Below, piece after piece: positions 34,942 through 45,574 of a stretch of 64,000 nt of DNA; positions within the stretch are counted from its first letter, which is position 1; every line of letters starts with the position of its first letter. The notes beneath the pieces are model-generated. The model did not search any database. It was not told where the DNA came from and saw nothing but the letters and a program-made list of their open reading frames with translations. The DNA is taken from the NCBI GenBank assembly GCA_001972305.1, contig BDDD01005728.1, forward strand, positions 1 to 64,000, given 5' to 3'. The DNA is from Cephalotus follicularis. Taxonomy: Eukaryota; Streptophyta; Magnoliopsida; Oxalidales; Cephalotaceae. Both the position numbers and the translations under genes were made by a program.

Positions 34942-37089
34942 TGTAACGACCCCGACCCGAGCTCGCTAATAGCTCAAAGTGAACTCCGAGGATCGATTGC
35001 GTTACGTTGGGTGTGAAACGTTACATCCTTTGGTACTATTCTCTAAAAGTACACTAAATCATAAACTCAGGTCTTGCAACATCATACATAATCTTAAATT
35101 CAAACTTTACACATAATCATCTTATATAAAGATGTCATAACCATATCGTTGGTCTACGTTACACACGATCATTCTTCTACATAAAATTATAATACAGCGG
35201 AAAACTTTGTTCTTATTACATATCAAAACATTAATGCAAATATCATCGCATAGCCTTTCTTTCACAAAAACTCCTGCTTAAGAGCTTCCTCTAAGCTCGT
35301 AACCTCCATTCATTCATTTCCTGAAAACATTTTATTTGAAAACAACATTGAAAGGAATGAGCCCAAAATAGTTCAGTAAGGTATTTTTATAGTAAACACA
35401 TTTCATCATAACATTTTTCTAGTCAATACATATAACTAGAACATTTCATAAAACATATTACTTTTCTAGCTAATATCATAACTAGATCATTTCATAAACA
35501 TGAAATTCATGAAAACCTTAATGAACCCTTTACACCGCTTCACCGGGGCATTGGGCACTCCCCGACTACTATCCTTACATCACATGCATGTCCGTGAGCA
35601 CTTTACGCTCCATTAACATTGAGCATTTCGCTCCATTCCCCTTGGATCGCAATCCAAGGGTGGTTCATTCATCATATACTTTGAGTGATTAGCTCAAAGC
35701 ATTCATAAAAATCATTTCATAACATTTCCTTCACAATTCATAAACTTTTCTCTTCATTTGCGTAAATGACTCAAATCAGTTCATAAAACAGTTTTGCATA
35801 GCTTTATGAAAACTGATAATTCGTATAGAAATAAGCATTTTCAGAGAAAACTTAAAACATTAACATTAAACTAGACCTCTTTAAGAATTCAGAAATCTCA
35901 AGATCATGACAATTGGTTGAGAATTGAATCCGTCATGAATTTTTGAAAGTGACTGGTTCCATATGAAAACAGGGTATGAGCAGTAAAATGAAACATTAAT
36001 TATCATAAAACATAACAGTTTAAGAGGACATCTTAAGGTTTTCAAAACATCCATCCATTTAATTTTTCATCAAGAAACGAGCAAGATATGATTTAAAGAA
36101 TTTGATACATAATCCAGGAATAAAACAATACCCAAACAGAAATTTAAAACATGGATTTTCGTCAAGAAATAGATAGAATATTGAAACATGCAAAGCATAA
36201 CATTTTAAGAGGACATCCTAAAGTTTCCAGAACATCCAACCATTCAAAATTTCATCAAGAATTGAACACGAAATCAATAAAAGAATCCTGCTGCATAATT
36301 TTGAATCAAAACAGAGGAAGCTTTGACATAAATGGGTATAGAATTTCCTTACTTTGCTTTGGAATTTCTTTCTCTTTTGCTCTCCACGAATTCTACACTT
36401 CACTCTCAGAAGGAAAAATTTCTTTCTCAGCCAAAATGACTGAGTTCAACACTCTCAGCCATTAAATAGAAGGATTACTTGGGAGGCAAGTCTTCCCCCT
36501 TCTCGCACAACTCAATTTCCTCTCATAGCAACCCATGTGTTTAAATTCAACCAATCCAAGTGTTTACACCTGTTAGATTACAAGATAACACCTCATGTCA
36601 TCCTTCCCTGGCCTGCCACGTGTCCAAAATTAAAGATTTTTACTCACAAAATGCAAAAAAGTTAGATTTTCCATTTTGTCTGTAGCTCAAAGCGTCGACG
36701 TTTTCTTTCTAAGCGTCGGCGGTCACGACCTTATACCGAGTTATTCAACTTATATCCTGACAAAAGCGTTGATGCTTTCCTACAAAGCGTTGCCGCTTTA
36801 AGTCTCCTCCAGGTCAACTGACACACTTGTCTTCAAAGCGCCGACGTTTACATTTAGAGCATCGACCGTTGCCAAAGCGTCGACTCTTGATCCCTAAGCG
36901 TCGATGGTGTCAGGGCTTTGTCCAATTTACCATTGCACTAGTTTAAAGCACAGATAGAAGGGGTCTAAGCGTCCCCCGAACCCCCTGAGCCTAGGGTCAT
37001 AATACGGGTCCCTTGAACTATTTGCCAAAATACATACCAGCAATCATTTTCCATAATTAATATCTTACATGGAAATTTGGGTCATTACA
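34942..37089 (-). mobile_element. Solo LTR of family B in the GypA2 5' LTR
   Basis: 2148 bp from TGTAACGACCCC to GGGTCATTACA, with no gag or pol. Its last 400 bp aligns with the GypB1 LTRs, hence the family call. The flanks AAAGA (34937-34941) and AGAAA (37090-37094) are an imperfect target duplication. The interrupted sequence is a motif unit that the partner LTR shows whole at 27474. A frame at about 36150-36465 has no recognisable domain. Confidence 0.85.
36685..36975. repeat. CGTCGACG motif cluster in the family B solo LTR
   Basis: About eight units of AAAGCGTCGACGTTTTC type with decayed relatives (AAAGCGTTGATGCTTT, AAAGCGTTGCCGCTTT, AGAGCATCGACCG). The order and spacing match 5102-5386 unit by unit, but far more CpGs are lost here. 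Confidence 0.85.
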
Positions 37090-37344
37090 AGAAACCTCGA
37101 TGCTTTTCCAAAGACGTCGATGTCCTTATGATACTAGGAGGTATCAGTTCGCAATCTTGATTCAAGGGGGAAGAATCCGACCCTTGACCTTCACACAAAC
37201 AATCTCATCCTCTCACAGTGTAAGGCATGCTACTGGTTATCAGAATATGTAACCAGAACATCAATTCATGAATAAATCATGCAACCACAAGTGGGTATAT
37301 CTCCACCCACTGTGAACACTACTGTTCTAGAATTACCCAGAAAA

Positions 37345-38345
37345 GTCCTCGATGTCTTACTCAAACATCGACGTCTGTCCCATTCACACACGAAGGCATC
37401 GACATCTTTATGTAGGCGTCGACGTCTATTTAGCCCAAAACATCATTTTCATGGTTTTAACATACCAGGCCATTACCAATCCATCCTTTACACAAACCAA
37501 TTTGAATATTCATGTCATTTACACATGCATGGTTACTCCGTACATCACAACAGTCATCACAACAAATCCAGAGATTTCAATTCATCCATTCACATGAGAT
37601 TCATCAGTGGCATTTCATTATCTTAAAACTCAAAATGCACGTATAAGGTTCACCACTTTCCCCTACCTCTGGTTTCAAGTTAGAAACGTTGTAAGTCCAC
37701 CTTTTTGTGTTCCAAGGATTGCTCACAGCAGCTCCAAGATTCGTCCCAAGTTGCAATCCCAGGAGTTCCAAGTTCCAAGCTCCACGTGCTCAACAATGGT
37801 GGTATTCCTATTTCTTTCTCCCTCTGTTTTTCCTTTCAACTCTTAGGTCTCTTTCCTTTTCTTTCTCACACTATTTAGCTGAGAAGGAGGGGAAGGAAGA
37901 GGTGTTTTATGCTTTCAATAATCCTTTCCTTCTCTCTTGGTTCACAAGCACCCATACACACCTGTGCTCTCCTCTCTCCTCCCTGTTTTGCCTCCTTTTC
38001 TTTCCCTTTCTGTAGGTTGCAGATGAAGATGGCACATCCTTTTGCATGCACCAGGTGAAGGACACGTTTTGGAGTATGCCTGGTACCACACCATCATGCT
38101 CAACACGTCGCTTTGTGCATGTCAACATGCCTCAAAAGTTGTCCATTTGCATGTTATTCTGTCAGTGCATAACGTGACTGATATTCTTTTCAAAGACGTC
38201 GACGTCTTCCTTAGTCGTTGATGTCTTTTCCTCTTTCATAACAGTGTGTCGATGTCTTTGTCTACATCGATGTGCATGTACATGCATTCACGTGTACCTC
38301 AGTCCCATAGGCGTCGACGTCTTTCATAAAGACATCGATGCGTTT
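37345..38345. repeat. CGTCGACG motif groups in the GypA2 5' LTR, right segment
   Basis: Subgroups 37345-37430 (four units) and 38188-38345 (about six units, for example AAAGACGTCGACGTCTTCC and AGGCGTCGACGTCTTTC). Between them lies LTR sequence with the donor-like block and no gene. Confidence 0.82.
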
Positions 38346-39269
38346 ATCCCAAAACTGCACCGTTTTGCCTCTAATTGCATCATTTAACATTTCTTTAACA
38401 TTCCAAACATTCCCTCTTCAAAAATCTAACCTTTTAAATTTTGGAAAGTATCATCTAAGTCAGAAATTATGCCATTCTCATTAATTCAATAATAAGATTA
38501 CATTTTGAATTGGAATATCACAATAACAAAGATCCCGAGCGTTACAAATACGTGCGATCCAACATGTATAAAGCCCAGAAAACCAACATGCAACATCATA
38601 TTACACATCCAGTACAACAAGGCATCCTTTCAATGATCAAAAACAGTTCAACAGGCCATGCAATCTATGCATAAACATCACTGAACAAACACCAAATATT
38701 GAACACAATGTACAATTATGGCTTCCCCTACTTCTGGCCTCAAGTTAGAAGCCAAAAGTCCACCTCTTTCAGTATCTAATCAGTCACTTTGAGTCCCCAG
38801 GTTCGGCCTGAAAGCTCCCTGGTTCGCTCCACAGTCATTGTCAAAGCTCCAACTTCCCCTTTGCTCAACAATGGAGTTTGAGCTTTTCTCTCTCTAATTT
38901 TTCTACGCTCTTTAACTCTCTGTCTCTCTCTCAGCCTCTTGTTTCTTCTTCTATCAGTAACAACAAATAGGACGGTGAGAGGGTCCACTTTTATGCAGAT
39001 TTCATTTTTGCTTCATCTGCATATGCCCACCAGTTCAAGTCTATCTCCTTGATGCAAGCCTGGCGCAATAGGTGTTGCATTCTTCCTCCTCACAGGCCAT
39101 GCACTCAGAGATTCTTCCTCTCTTCAGTGCCTTTCAAGTCAGGGTAACCCATGGAATCTCAATGCATGATCGACATGTCATAAAATTCATGTGAAGGTGT
39201 CTGAAGATTGGCATGAACATGCCTCCCTGCACCACGTTTATCTGCTGTTTGTGCGCATTAGGGACACGA

Positions 39270-39430
39270 CACAAAGCGTCGATGTTTACATTCAGGCGTT
39301 GACGCTTATAGCGTTTTGTCTAAAGGGCGTCAACGTCATCAACAAGCATCGACGTGCATGTGGATGGTTTACGTACGCATCTTTACTGCGTAGGCATCGA
39401 TGCTTTCCCAAAAGCGTCGAAGCTTTTACA
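39270..39430. repeat. CGTCGACG motif group at the 5' end of the GypA1 LTR
   Basis: About six units, such as AAAGCGTCGATGTTTAC, AGGCGTTGACGCTTATA, AGGCATCGATGCTTTCC and AAAAGCGTCGAAGCTTTT. Confidence 0.8.
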
Positions 39431-39666
39431 CAAACCTGTGCCGTTTTGCTTCAATTTGAAATTTTGACATTTCTTTAACATTCCTACTCCAAAATCAACA
39501 TCATTAGACTTTGGAAAACATCATGAAAGTTGGGAATTTCATTATTCTCATCAATTTCATGATAAGGTTACATCAGAAATTAAACTATTACAAAGTATGA
39601 AATTCTCGGGCGTTACAACTTTAATTAAAAAATTAGCATTTTAGCTTTATTTTCTCTTATTCCGCA

Positions 39667-42434
39667 TGTAATACCCTGCTTGTTCGTATGTGTTTTACGG
39701 ATTTTGTGTGTGTTTTCGGGCTTATTAATTTGGATAATTTTAAAGTCCGGTTGCCCTGTGTTTTGGGCTTATGTGAATTGGGCTGACTGATACCAGTCCG
39801 AATTTTGGGTATGTTGTGCAATGTTGGGTTCAGATTTTGTTTAATTCATTTAATAAAAATTTTATTCCTTTTTATTTTAAAATACTTTAATTCATTTTAA
39901 TTTTATTAATTTTATTTCCTTTTTTTTATTTTTCTTTCCTTTTACGTCTTCTTTCCTTTCTTTCTTTTTCTTCTCCCGAATTCTCCCTCCCCTCATTACT
40001 CTCACACGTCTTCAATCTCCAATTTCCTTCTTCAGCTGATTCTTGTTCCCTCTTCTTCCTTTTTGGAGTAGATTTTGTCTTCTCCTTTTCCTTTTTGAGA
40101 GTGTCATTGCCATATTTATATGTGTGTCTCCCTTTCTTGCAAGCCACTGCAGAATTCTGCCTTGTGAGTCTGTGTTAATCTACTATGGATTCATTTCATC
40201 AGGTTGCTGAGGTAATCTCAAATTCTGTTGTCCTTTGGTTGGATTTCTAAATTGATTTCAAAGCTTTATACTTTTCTCTTGGTTTTGTTCTCTTGGGTCC
40301 CCTGTGTACAGCTGATTAACCAGTAGAATTGTGGTGTTCTTGTTGTGTTTTCGTGTCCTTGGTAATCACTACAGGTTAGTTAAATTGGTTCCCTAAAGTG
40401 ATGGTTTTGTTTCAAAGTTATAATGTCAGTTTTATATTCCTGCTGTCCTTTGGTTTCAATTCCTATGTTAATATGTTCTATCATTGTGTTGTTAAGACTG
40501 TCAACATGTTTTATACACCTTAAACATGTCATAATCTAGTTTTAAAGTCGGCAAATTATACTGGACAGAAATCTGGGCATATATGTATGCATATTATTCT
40601 TGCTTTCTGTAGGAAGTTAAGCCACAGTCCAACTGTTTTCCTGTCAATTCTGTGTTCCTTTGTCATTTAAATGTCATATTATGTCATATAATTATGTCCT
40701 TGTGTCTCTAGTGTAACGTTGTACTCGTTTGAATCAGTTTTTGTATTGAAATTTTCATGCTGCGGCTGTTCTGCCGTCCAGAACAGTCGGCTGTTCTTGT
40801 GGACAGTCGGCTGGATTGAATGAACAGTCGACTGCCATATGAACACAGTTGACTATCTTGGGTTGAGTAGTCGACTGGATCTATGAACCAGTCGACTGCC
40901 TGCATTCTGTTTTGAGTAGTCGACTGGACCTTTGTGATTAGTCGACTACCAAGCTTCCCCAGTCAGCTGGTGCTCTATAACAGTCGATTGTTTTGCCCAG
41001 AAAAGTATTGTTTTCAACTGTTTTGATCCGTTTGTTCCTCGAATCGATCCGGGTCTTTTCTAAACACTATTATGACTCTGTTTAATGTTTCTGATGTGTC
41101 TAAGACTCTTATACGTATGACTTTGGTGTCTTTTAGATTGTTGTGCCTCAAGTGGAGCTTGTTTTAAATCACCTATCCGTAAGTGCATTGTGAACGCATA
41201 AGGTACGAATTTCTATCATTTCCTTGGCTATCTGAATTTCGAACTGAAAACAGTTTTACTATGCTTCTTTGTTTATGAAATTGATAATGTTTTATGGTTT
41301 TGAAATGTTTCGAAAATGAAGTTGGTTTGACATTTTTAAATGATTCTGACTTTATGCATATGATATGAAATGATACGATATGATCACCTCTTTATAGCGA
41401 AGTATAAATGAGTTGATGATTTGCGTTATGAAATGTATGCTATGATACCGTTGTGAGCGGTTTCCAAATATGTTATGTGAAAGCATATTTTATGTGGTTT
41501 TAAATTGATTTTGATAAATCAATGTTTTTGAAATGACTGAATACTGAGTATTGTACCCACCTATGGGGCGTACCATAGGCACGTCGTAGGCCTGGCACGG
41601 GGACGTGACACTTCCGTAGTGGTGTGATTAGTCTACGGCGTCTCTGAGTGTTATGAATAAATCCCATGAGGTGGATTTATGGATCCGCAATGTATGATAG
41701 AGGCGTATGAATGGATTCTAGTTTATGATATGTGATCTAAGGTGTGATCAGATATGTGATATGTGATAATTGACTTGTGTAGTGCCGTACACTTCAATTC
41801 TAGTGGGCATGTGGAATTAATGCCTCCCTTGCCAAATTTATGTTATGTGATATGTATGTGGCTCAGTATGACCTATGATTCGTAAATGATTTTGTGAAAT
41901 GTTTCGTAAATGTTTCGAAGGTTATATGGACTTATGAAAGTACAAATGTGATTTTACAATAATTTAATTGTTTTAATTACTTAAGATTTCTGTTACGTTA
42001 TTATTGAAATCTTACTATTTTTAAACTTATCATTTACTATTTTTATTTCCCTTATCCGTACTGAGGTTTGGTCAGCCGTATTTTTGTTTCCATGCGGCAA
42101 GTTATCGGGAGCAGCGGGGGAATGTGTGAACGAGAGATGACCACCCTATGTGTTTGGATCCCTAGGAGTGTGATCCCTATGTTATGTCTAGTGGTTATAA
42201 ACAATGATACTTATGTTTTTATGTTTTAAATTTTTGAATTAGAATATGTTTTGAGTTTTTTTTTTTTGCGCAAATGCTTAATATGGTTAATTGCTAAGTT
42301 TTAATGTTTCAGTTATGATTAGACCGCCACGTTTTTGGCTAATAAAGTAATGTTATGATCAGTTATGTTAAGATATGTTGTGTTAGGTTCTGTATTATGA
42401 CCCGTAATGACTCCCGCCATACGTGGGTGTTACA
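39667..42434 (+). repeat. 5' LTR of GypC
   Basis: TGTAATACCCTGCTTG to GGGTGTTACA. A pyrimidine-rich run lies at about 39915-40080, a donor-like CTGAG/GTAATC near 40211, a CAGTCGACTG cluster at 40783-40990, and a pyrimidine-AG stretch near 42080-42102. Otherwise it is AT-rich and non-coding. Confidence 0.95.
40783..40990. repeat. CAGTCGACTG motif cluster in the GypC 5' LTR
   Basis: About ten units in 208 bp: CAGTCGGCTG, CAGTCGACTG (three close matches), AGTAGTCGACTGGA (twice), TTAGTCGACTACC, CAGTCAGCTGG, CAGTCGATTG and a TTGACT variant. The core AGTCGACT shares GTCGAC with the clusters elsewhere but has different flanks. Confidence 0.88.
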
Positions 42435-42439
42435 GATTG

Positions 42440-42451
42440 TTGTATCAGAGA
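42440..42451 (+). other. GypC primer-binding site (initiator tRNA-Met, diverged)
   Basis: TTGTATCAGAGA, two mismatches from the standard TGGTATCAGAGC, five bases after the LTR end at 42434. Confidence 0.8.
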
Positions 42452-42565
42452 GACCTAACAAGGTTTTACCTGTGAGATTGGGTAGACACCGGGTTAGGCT
42501 GTTTCGGTTATGATTTTATGATATGTTTCTGCTTTGGTTTTTATTTTTGTTCCTTGTGATGTTTT

Positions 42566-43565
42566 ATGTTTTGGGTACCTTTTCGTAGATGGCATGTGTT
42601 GGGTGAACAGAATCAGGGTCGGAGGGAGCGGGTTATGGAGGAGGATGCTCCAGCTGATGTTCAGTTGGGAAGAGAAGCTGGGGGCAGGACTGACACGCCC
42701 ACCTATATCTGTCTTGAGCGGTTCCAGAAGCAGAGACCACAGTCTTTCAGCTCAGCCATGACTCCTATGGAGGCTGAGCACTGGATTGCTCATATGGATA
42801 AGATCTTCGATGTGCTTGGTTGCAGTGATGAACAAAAGATTAAGCTAGCTATTTACAAGCTTGAGGGTGATGGTCAGAAATGGTGGAAAGGTGTGGATTT
42901 GGCTAAGGGTGGTAGATATGGTGAGACTTTGACCTGGTCCGAGTTTTGCGAAGTCTTTTATCAGCAGTACTTTCCCACTGCTGATAAGGAGGCTTACGCC
43001 AGGGAGTTCATCAATACCAGACAGAAGGATGGAGAGTCAGTGACAGAGTTTCTGACCCGATTCACTAGGCTTGCTGGTTTCGCTGGGTCCGCAGCGGGGA
43101 CAACACTGGAGCAGGTAGAAAAGTTCAAGTGGAAGTTACATTATCAGCTCTGGGGTAAATTGATCAACACCAGGTTTGCTGATGCTTCTGAAATGGCAAA
43201 TGCGGCAAAGAACATTGAGCTGGAAAGGTTAGATTTCCAGGCAGCTCGTCAAGAAAGTGACAGGAAGAGAAGCAGAGGAGATTCTCAAGGGCAAGGTTCT
43301 GGACAGAATAATAAGAATAGAAATGGCAAGCGAGGAAAGAGGAATGATAACCGGGGACAGCAACAGCCCGGTAATGATAAAAGGTAGACACAGGGAGCTG
43401 CGGATGTCCAGATTGCCAAGTGTGATGTTTGCGATGGACAGCATCCGGTGGGAGTGTGCTACAAGGCTATCGGGGCCTGTTTTGTGTGTGGTCAGAAAGG
43501 GCATTTCGTGAAGGATTGTCCTGATCCTGGAGCGAAGGAAAGGAAAGGGAACAATGCAGATCATG
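42566..43565 (+). pseudogene. GypC gag
   Basis: The likely start is Met near 42634 (MEEDAPADVQLGREAG). The capsid core reads FSSAMTPMEAEHWIAHMDKI, LGCSDEQKIKLAIYKLEGDG, WSEFCEVFYQQYFPTADKEA and KDGESVTEFLTRFTRLAGF. A Lys/Arg/Asn/Gln-rich basic stretch follows, then two zinc knuckles at about 43420-43520 (CDVCDGQHPVGVC and CFVCGQKGHFVKDC). The product would package element RNA. It is a fossil. Confidence 0.88.
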
Positions 43566-43576
43566 GATAGCGCAAT

Positions 43577-44002
43577 GTGGGAGGTCGTGTCTTTGCTATC
43601 GCGACTCAGCAGGCTGCTAATGCACCAGGTACTGTTTCGGGCTTTATTTTTGTTGGTAACCATAGGGCTTATGTCTTCTATGATACTGGATTGGCCCACT
43701 CGGTTGTAGCGAGGTCTTTTGTTCTGCATCTTGGGATGTCTTCACAGTTGCTTGATCCAGCTTTGGTTCTTTCGACCCCTACGGGTTCTTCTGTTGTGAT
43801 ATCTGAGTGTTTTTATGCTTGTCCTCTTGTTTTCGATGATCGGGTTCATGATGCGGATCTTTTGCCTATCGATATGTATGACTTCGATATGATTCTAGGA
43901 ATGAACTGGTTGGATTGTCATCAGGCTACGATCGATTGCTATGCTCGGAGGGTTCTGTTTTGGGATGTGAACAGCCCTGAGTTTGTTTATCAGGGTTCAT
44001 AG
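43577..44002 (+). pseudogene. GypC aspartic protease
   Basis: GFIFVGNHRAYVFYDTGLAH, followed by VVARSFVLHLG, then VHDADLLPIDMYDFDMILGM and NWLDCHQATIDCYARRV. It has the same two landmarks as in GypB1, in the same gag-protease-RT order. Confidence 0.9.
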
Positions 44003-44014
44003 GCTAGGAAAGAA

Positions 44015-45574
44015 GTGAAGGTTATATCAGCTCTAAAGGCTAGGGAATTGGTGGCTAAGGGTGCTGAAGGTTTCTTAGCTGTTGTGAAGGATGTCTCAAA
44101 GGTTGAGCCACGCCTTGAAGACTATCCTGTCGTCAGAGAATTTTCTGATGTGTTTTCGGAGGAGTTACCGGGTTTGCCACCGCAACAGGAAGTGGAGTTT
44201 ACCATCGAACTCATTCCTGGAGCAGCACCTATATCTAAGGCACCTTACAGAATAGCACCATTGGAACTGCAAGAGTTGAAGGAACAGTTGCAAGAACTGT
44301 TGGATCGGGGTTTCATTCGGTCGAGTGTTTCGCCGTGGGGTGCTCCGGTTCTTTTTGTGAAGAAGAAAGACGGGTCTATGAGGTTATGTATAGACTACAG
44401 AGAGTTGAACCGAATTACTGTTTGGAATAAATACCCGCTACCTAGGATTGATGACTTGTTTGATCAACTCCAAGGTTCTCGGTATTTCTCTAAGATCAAT
44501 TTGAGATCGGGATATCATCAGCTTCGGATAAAGGATGAAGATGTGCCTAAAACTGCTTTCCGTACTCGGTATGGGCATTATGAGTTTCTGGTGATGGCTT
44601 TCGGACTCACGAATGCACCGGCAGTTTTCATGGATCTGATGAATAGGGTGTTCCATGAGTACTTGGATCAGTTTATGACTGTATTCATAGATGACATTCT
44701 TGTGTATTCCAAATCGAAGGAAGAACATGAAAAGAAGCTTCGCATTGTGCTGGGTATGCTGAGAAAGAAGCAGTTATACACGAAGTTTTCAAAGTGTGAG
44801 TTTTGGTTGGAACAGGTGGCATTTTTGGGTCATGTGGTTACAGCTGAAGGTATCTGTGTGGATCCTGCTAAAGTTGAGGCTATTACTAAATGGCTGAGAC
44901 CTACCACAGTGACGGAGGTTAGGAGTTTCTTGGGTTTGGCTGGATACTATAGGCGGTTCGTGGAAGGTTTTTGCTCTATAGCCTTACCACTAACTCAGCT
45001 TATGAGGAAGGGAGAGAAGTTTGAGTGGAATGAGGAGCGAGAAGCAAGCTTCGAGAAATTGAAGAATGGTCTTGTGTCAGCACCGATTCTTCGTTTACCA
45101 TCTGGGTCGGGTGGATACCAGATTTATAGCGATGCTTCTAAGAAGGGCTTGGGGTGTGTTTTGATTCAGCACAGTCATGTGATAGCTTATGCTTCGAGAC
45201 AGTTGAAGACCTATGAGGTAAACTATGCTACGCATTATCTTGAGTTGGCAGCAGTAGTGTTTGCGTTGAAGATTTGGAGGCACTACTTGTACGAAGAAAC
45301 TTGTGACGTCTTTACCGATCATAAGAGTCTCAAGTACATCTTTACGCAGAAAGAGTTGAACATGCGTCAGAGAAGGTGGTTAGAACTTCTGAAAGACTGT
45401 GATTTGAATATTCAGTACCATCCTGGTCAAGTAAATGTGGTAGCTGATACTCTTAGTCAGAAAAGTTATGGGAGTGTAGCGGCTTTGCTTACTCAGCCGC
45501 AGTTGATCGTTGATATGGAGCGGATGGATTTACATCTGTATGTTCGGGGTTCGAAGGTTGTGTTGCTGCAATGA
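44015..45574 (+). pseudogene. GypC reverse transcriptase and RNase H
   Basis: [82 protein letters not shown] and the active-site strand [17 protein letters not shown]. Thumb: [20 protein letters not shown]. RNase [60 protein letters not shown] and [14 protein letters not shown]. This is one of the two longest retained readings in the window and the closest relative of the GypB1 RT. Confidence 0.93.

Larger units (their letters stand above)
15496..38546 (-). mobile_element. GypA2: full-span Ty3/gypsy Tekay/Del-type element with nested insertions
   Basis: Both ends are visible. TGTCACACCCCG at 15496 and GAGCGTTACA ending at 38546 are flanked by AATAC (15491-15495, 38547-38551). Removing the nested solo LTR plus Ath1 and the second solo LTR leaves about 10.2 kb: LTRs of 2.76 and 2.78 kb around a 4.7-kb interior with primer-binding site, gag, protease, RT, RNase H, integrase and chromodomain-like tail. 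The LTR copies differ by about 3% over the first 545 bp (my count), suggesting roughly one million years at the usual grass LTR rate. Coding is broken, with about seven or eight breaks. Confidence 0.93.
33616..38546 (-). repeat. 5' LTR of GypA2, in two segments
   Basis: 33616-34941 and 37090-38546, about 2.78 kb without the inner solo LTR. The acceptor-like block is at 34021-34068, the donor-like block at 37660-37697, and motif groups at 34850-34885, 37345-37430 and 38188-38345. A TA microsatellite lies at about 34142-34160. Confidence 0.92.
5443..39617 (-). mobile_element. GypA1: Ty3/gypsy Tekay/Del-type element, heavily invaded
   Basis: The outer element of the left half. Its visible parts are a pol-protease-gag piece (5443-6710), the rest of gag (13098-13796), a primer-binding site (13893-13904) and a 5' LTR in two segments (13909-15495 and 38552-39617). 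InsE interrupts gag, GypA2 interrupts the 5' LTR, and GypB1 cuts pol at the left, so the 3' part lies outside the window. After 39617 the sequence resumes inside the 3' LTR of Ath2 (it matches 56229 onward), so GypA1 inserted there. The likely target duplication is ACTTT (39618-39622), with its partner out of view. It is broken. Confidence 0.88.
13909..39617 (-). repeat. 5' LTR of GypA1, in two segments
   Basis: The LTR runs 13909-15495 and resumes 38552-39617, about 2.65 kb in total once GypA2 is set aside. It starts TGTCACATCGCC next to the primer-binding site and ends CGGGCGTTACA. AATAC at 15491-15495 and 38547-38551 is the duplication made by GypA2. It contains the acceptor-like block (14269-14315) and the donor-like block (38725-38762). 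Confidence 0.88.

Noticed and set aside
36151-36465. A 104-residue + strand frame in the family B solo LTR
   Set aside because: No recognisable domain, AT-rich composition, and it lies in LTR sequence read on the antisense strand.
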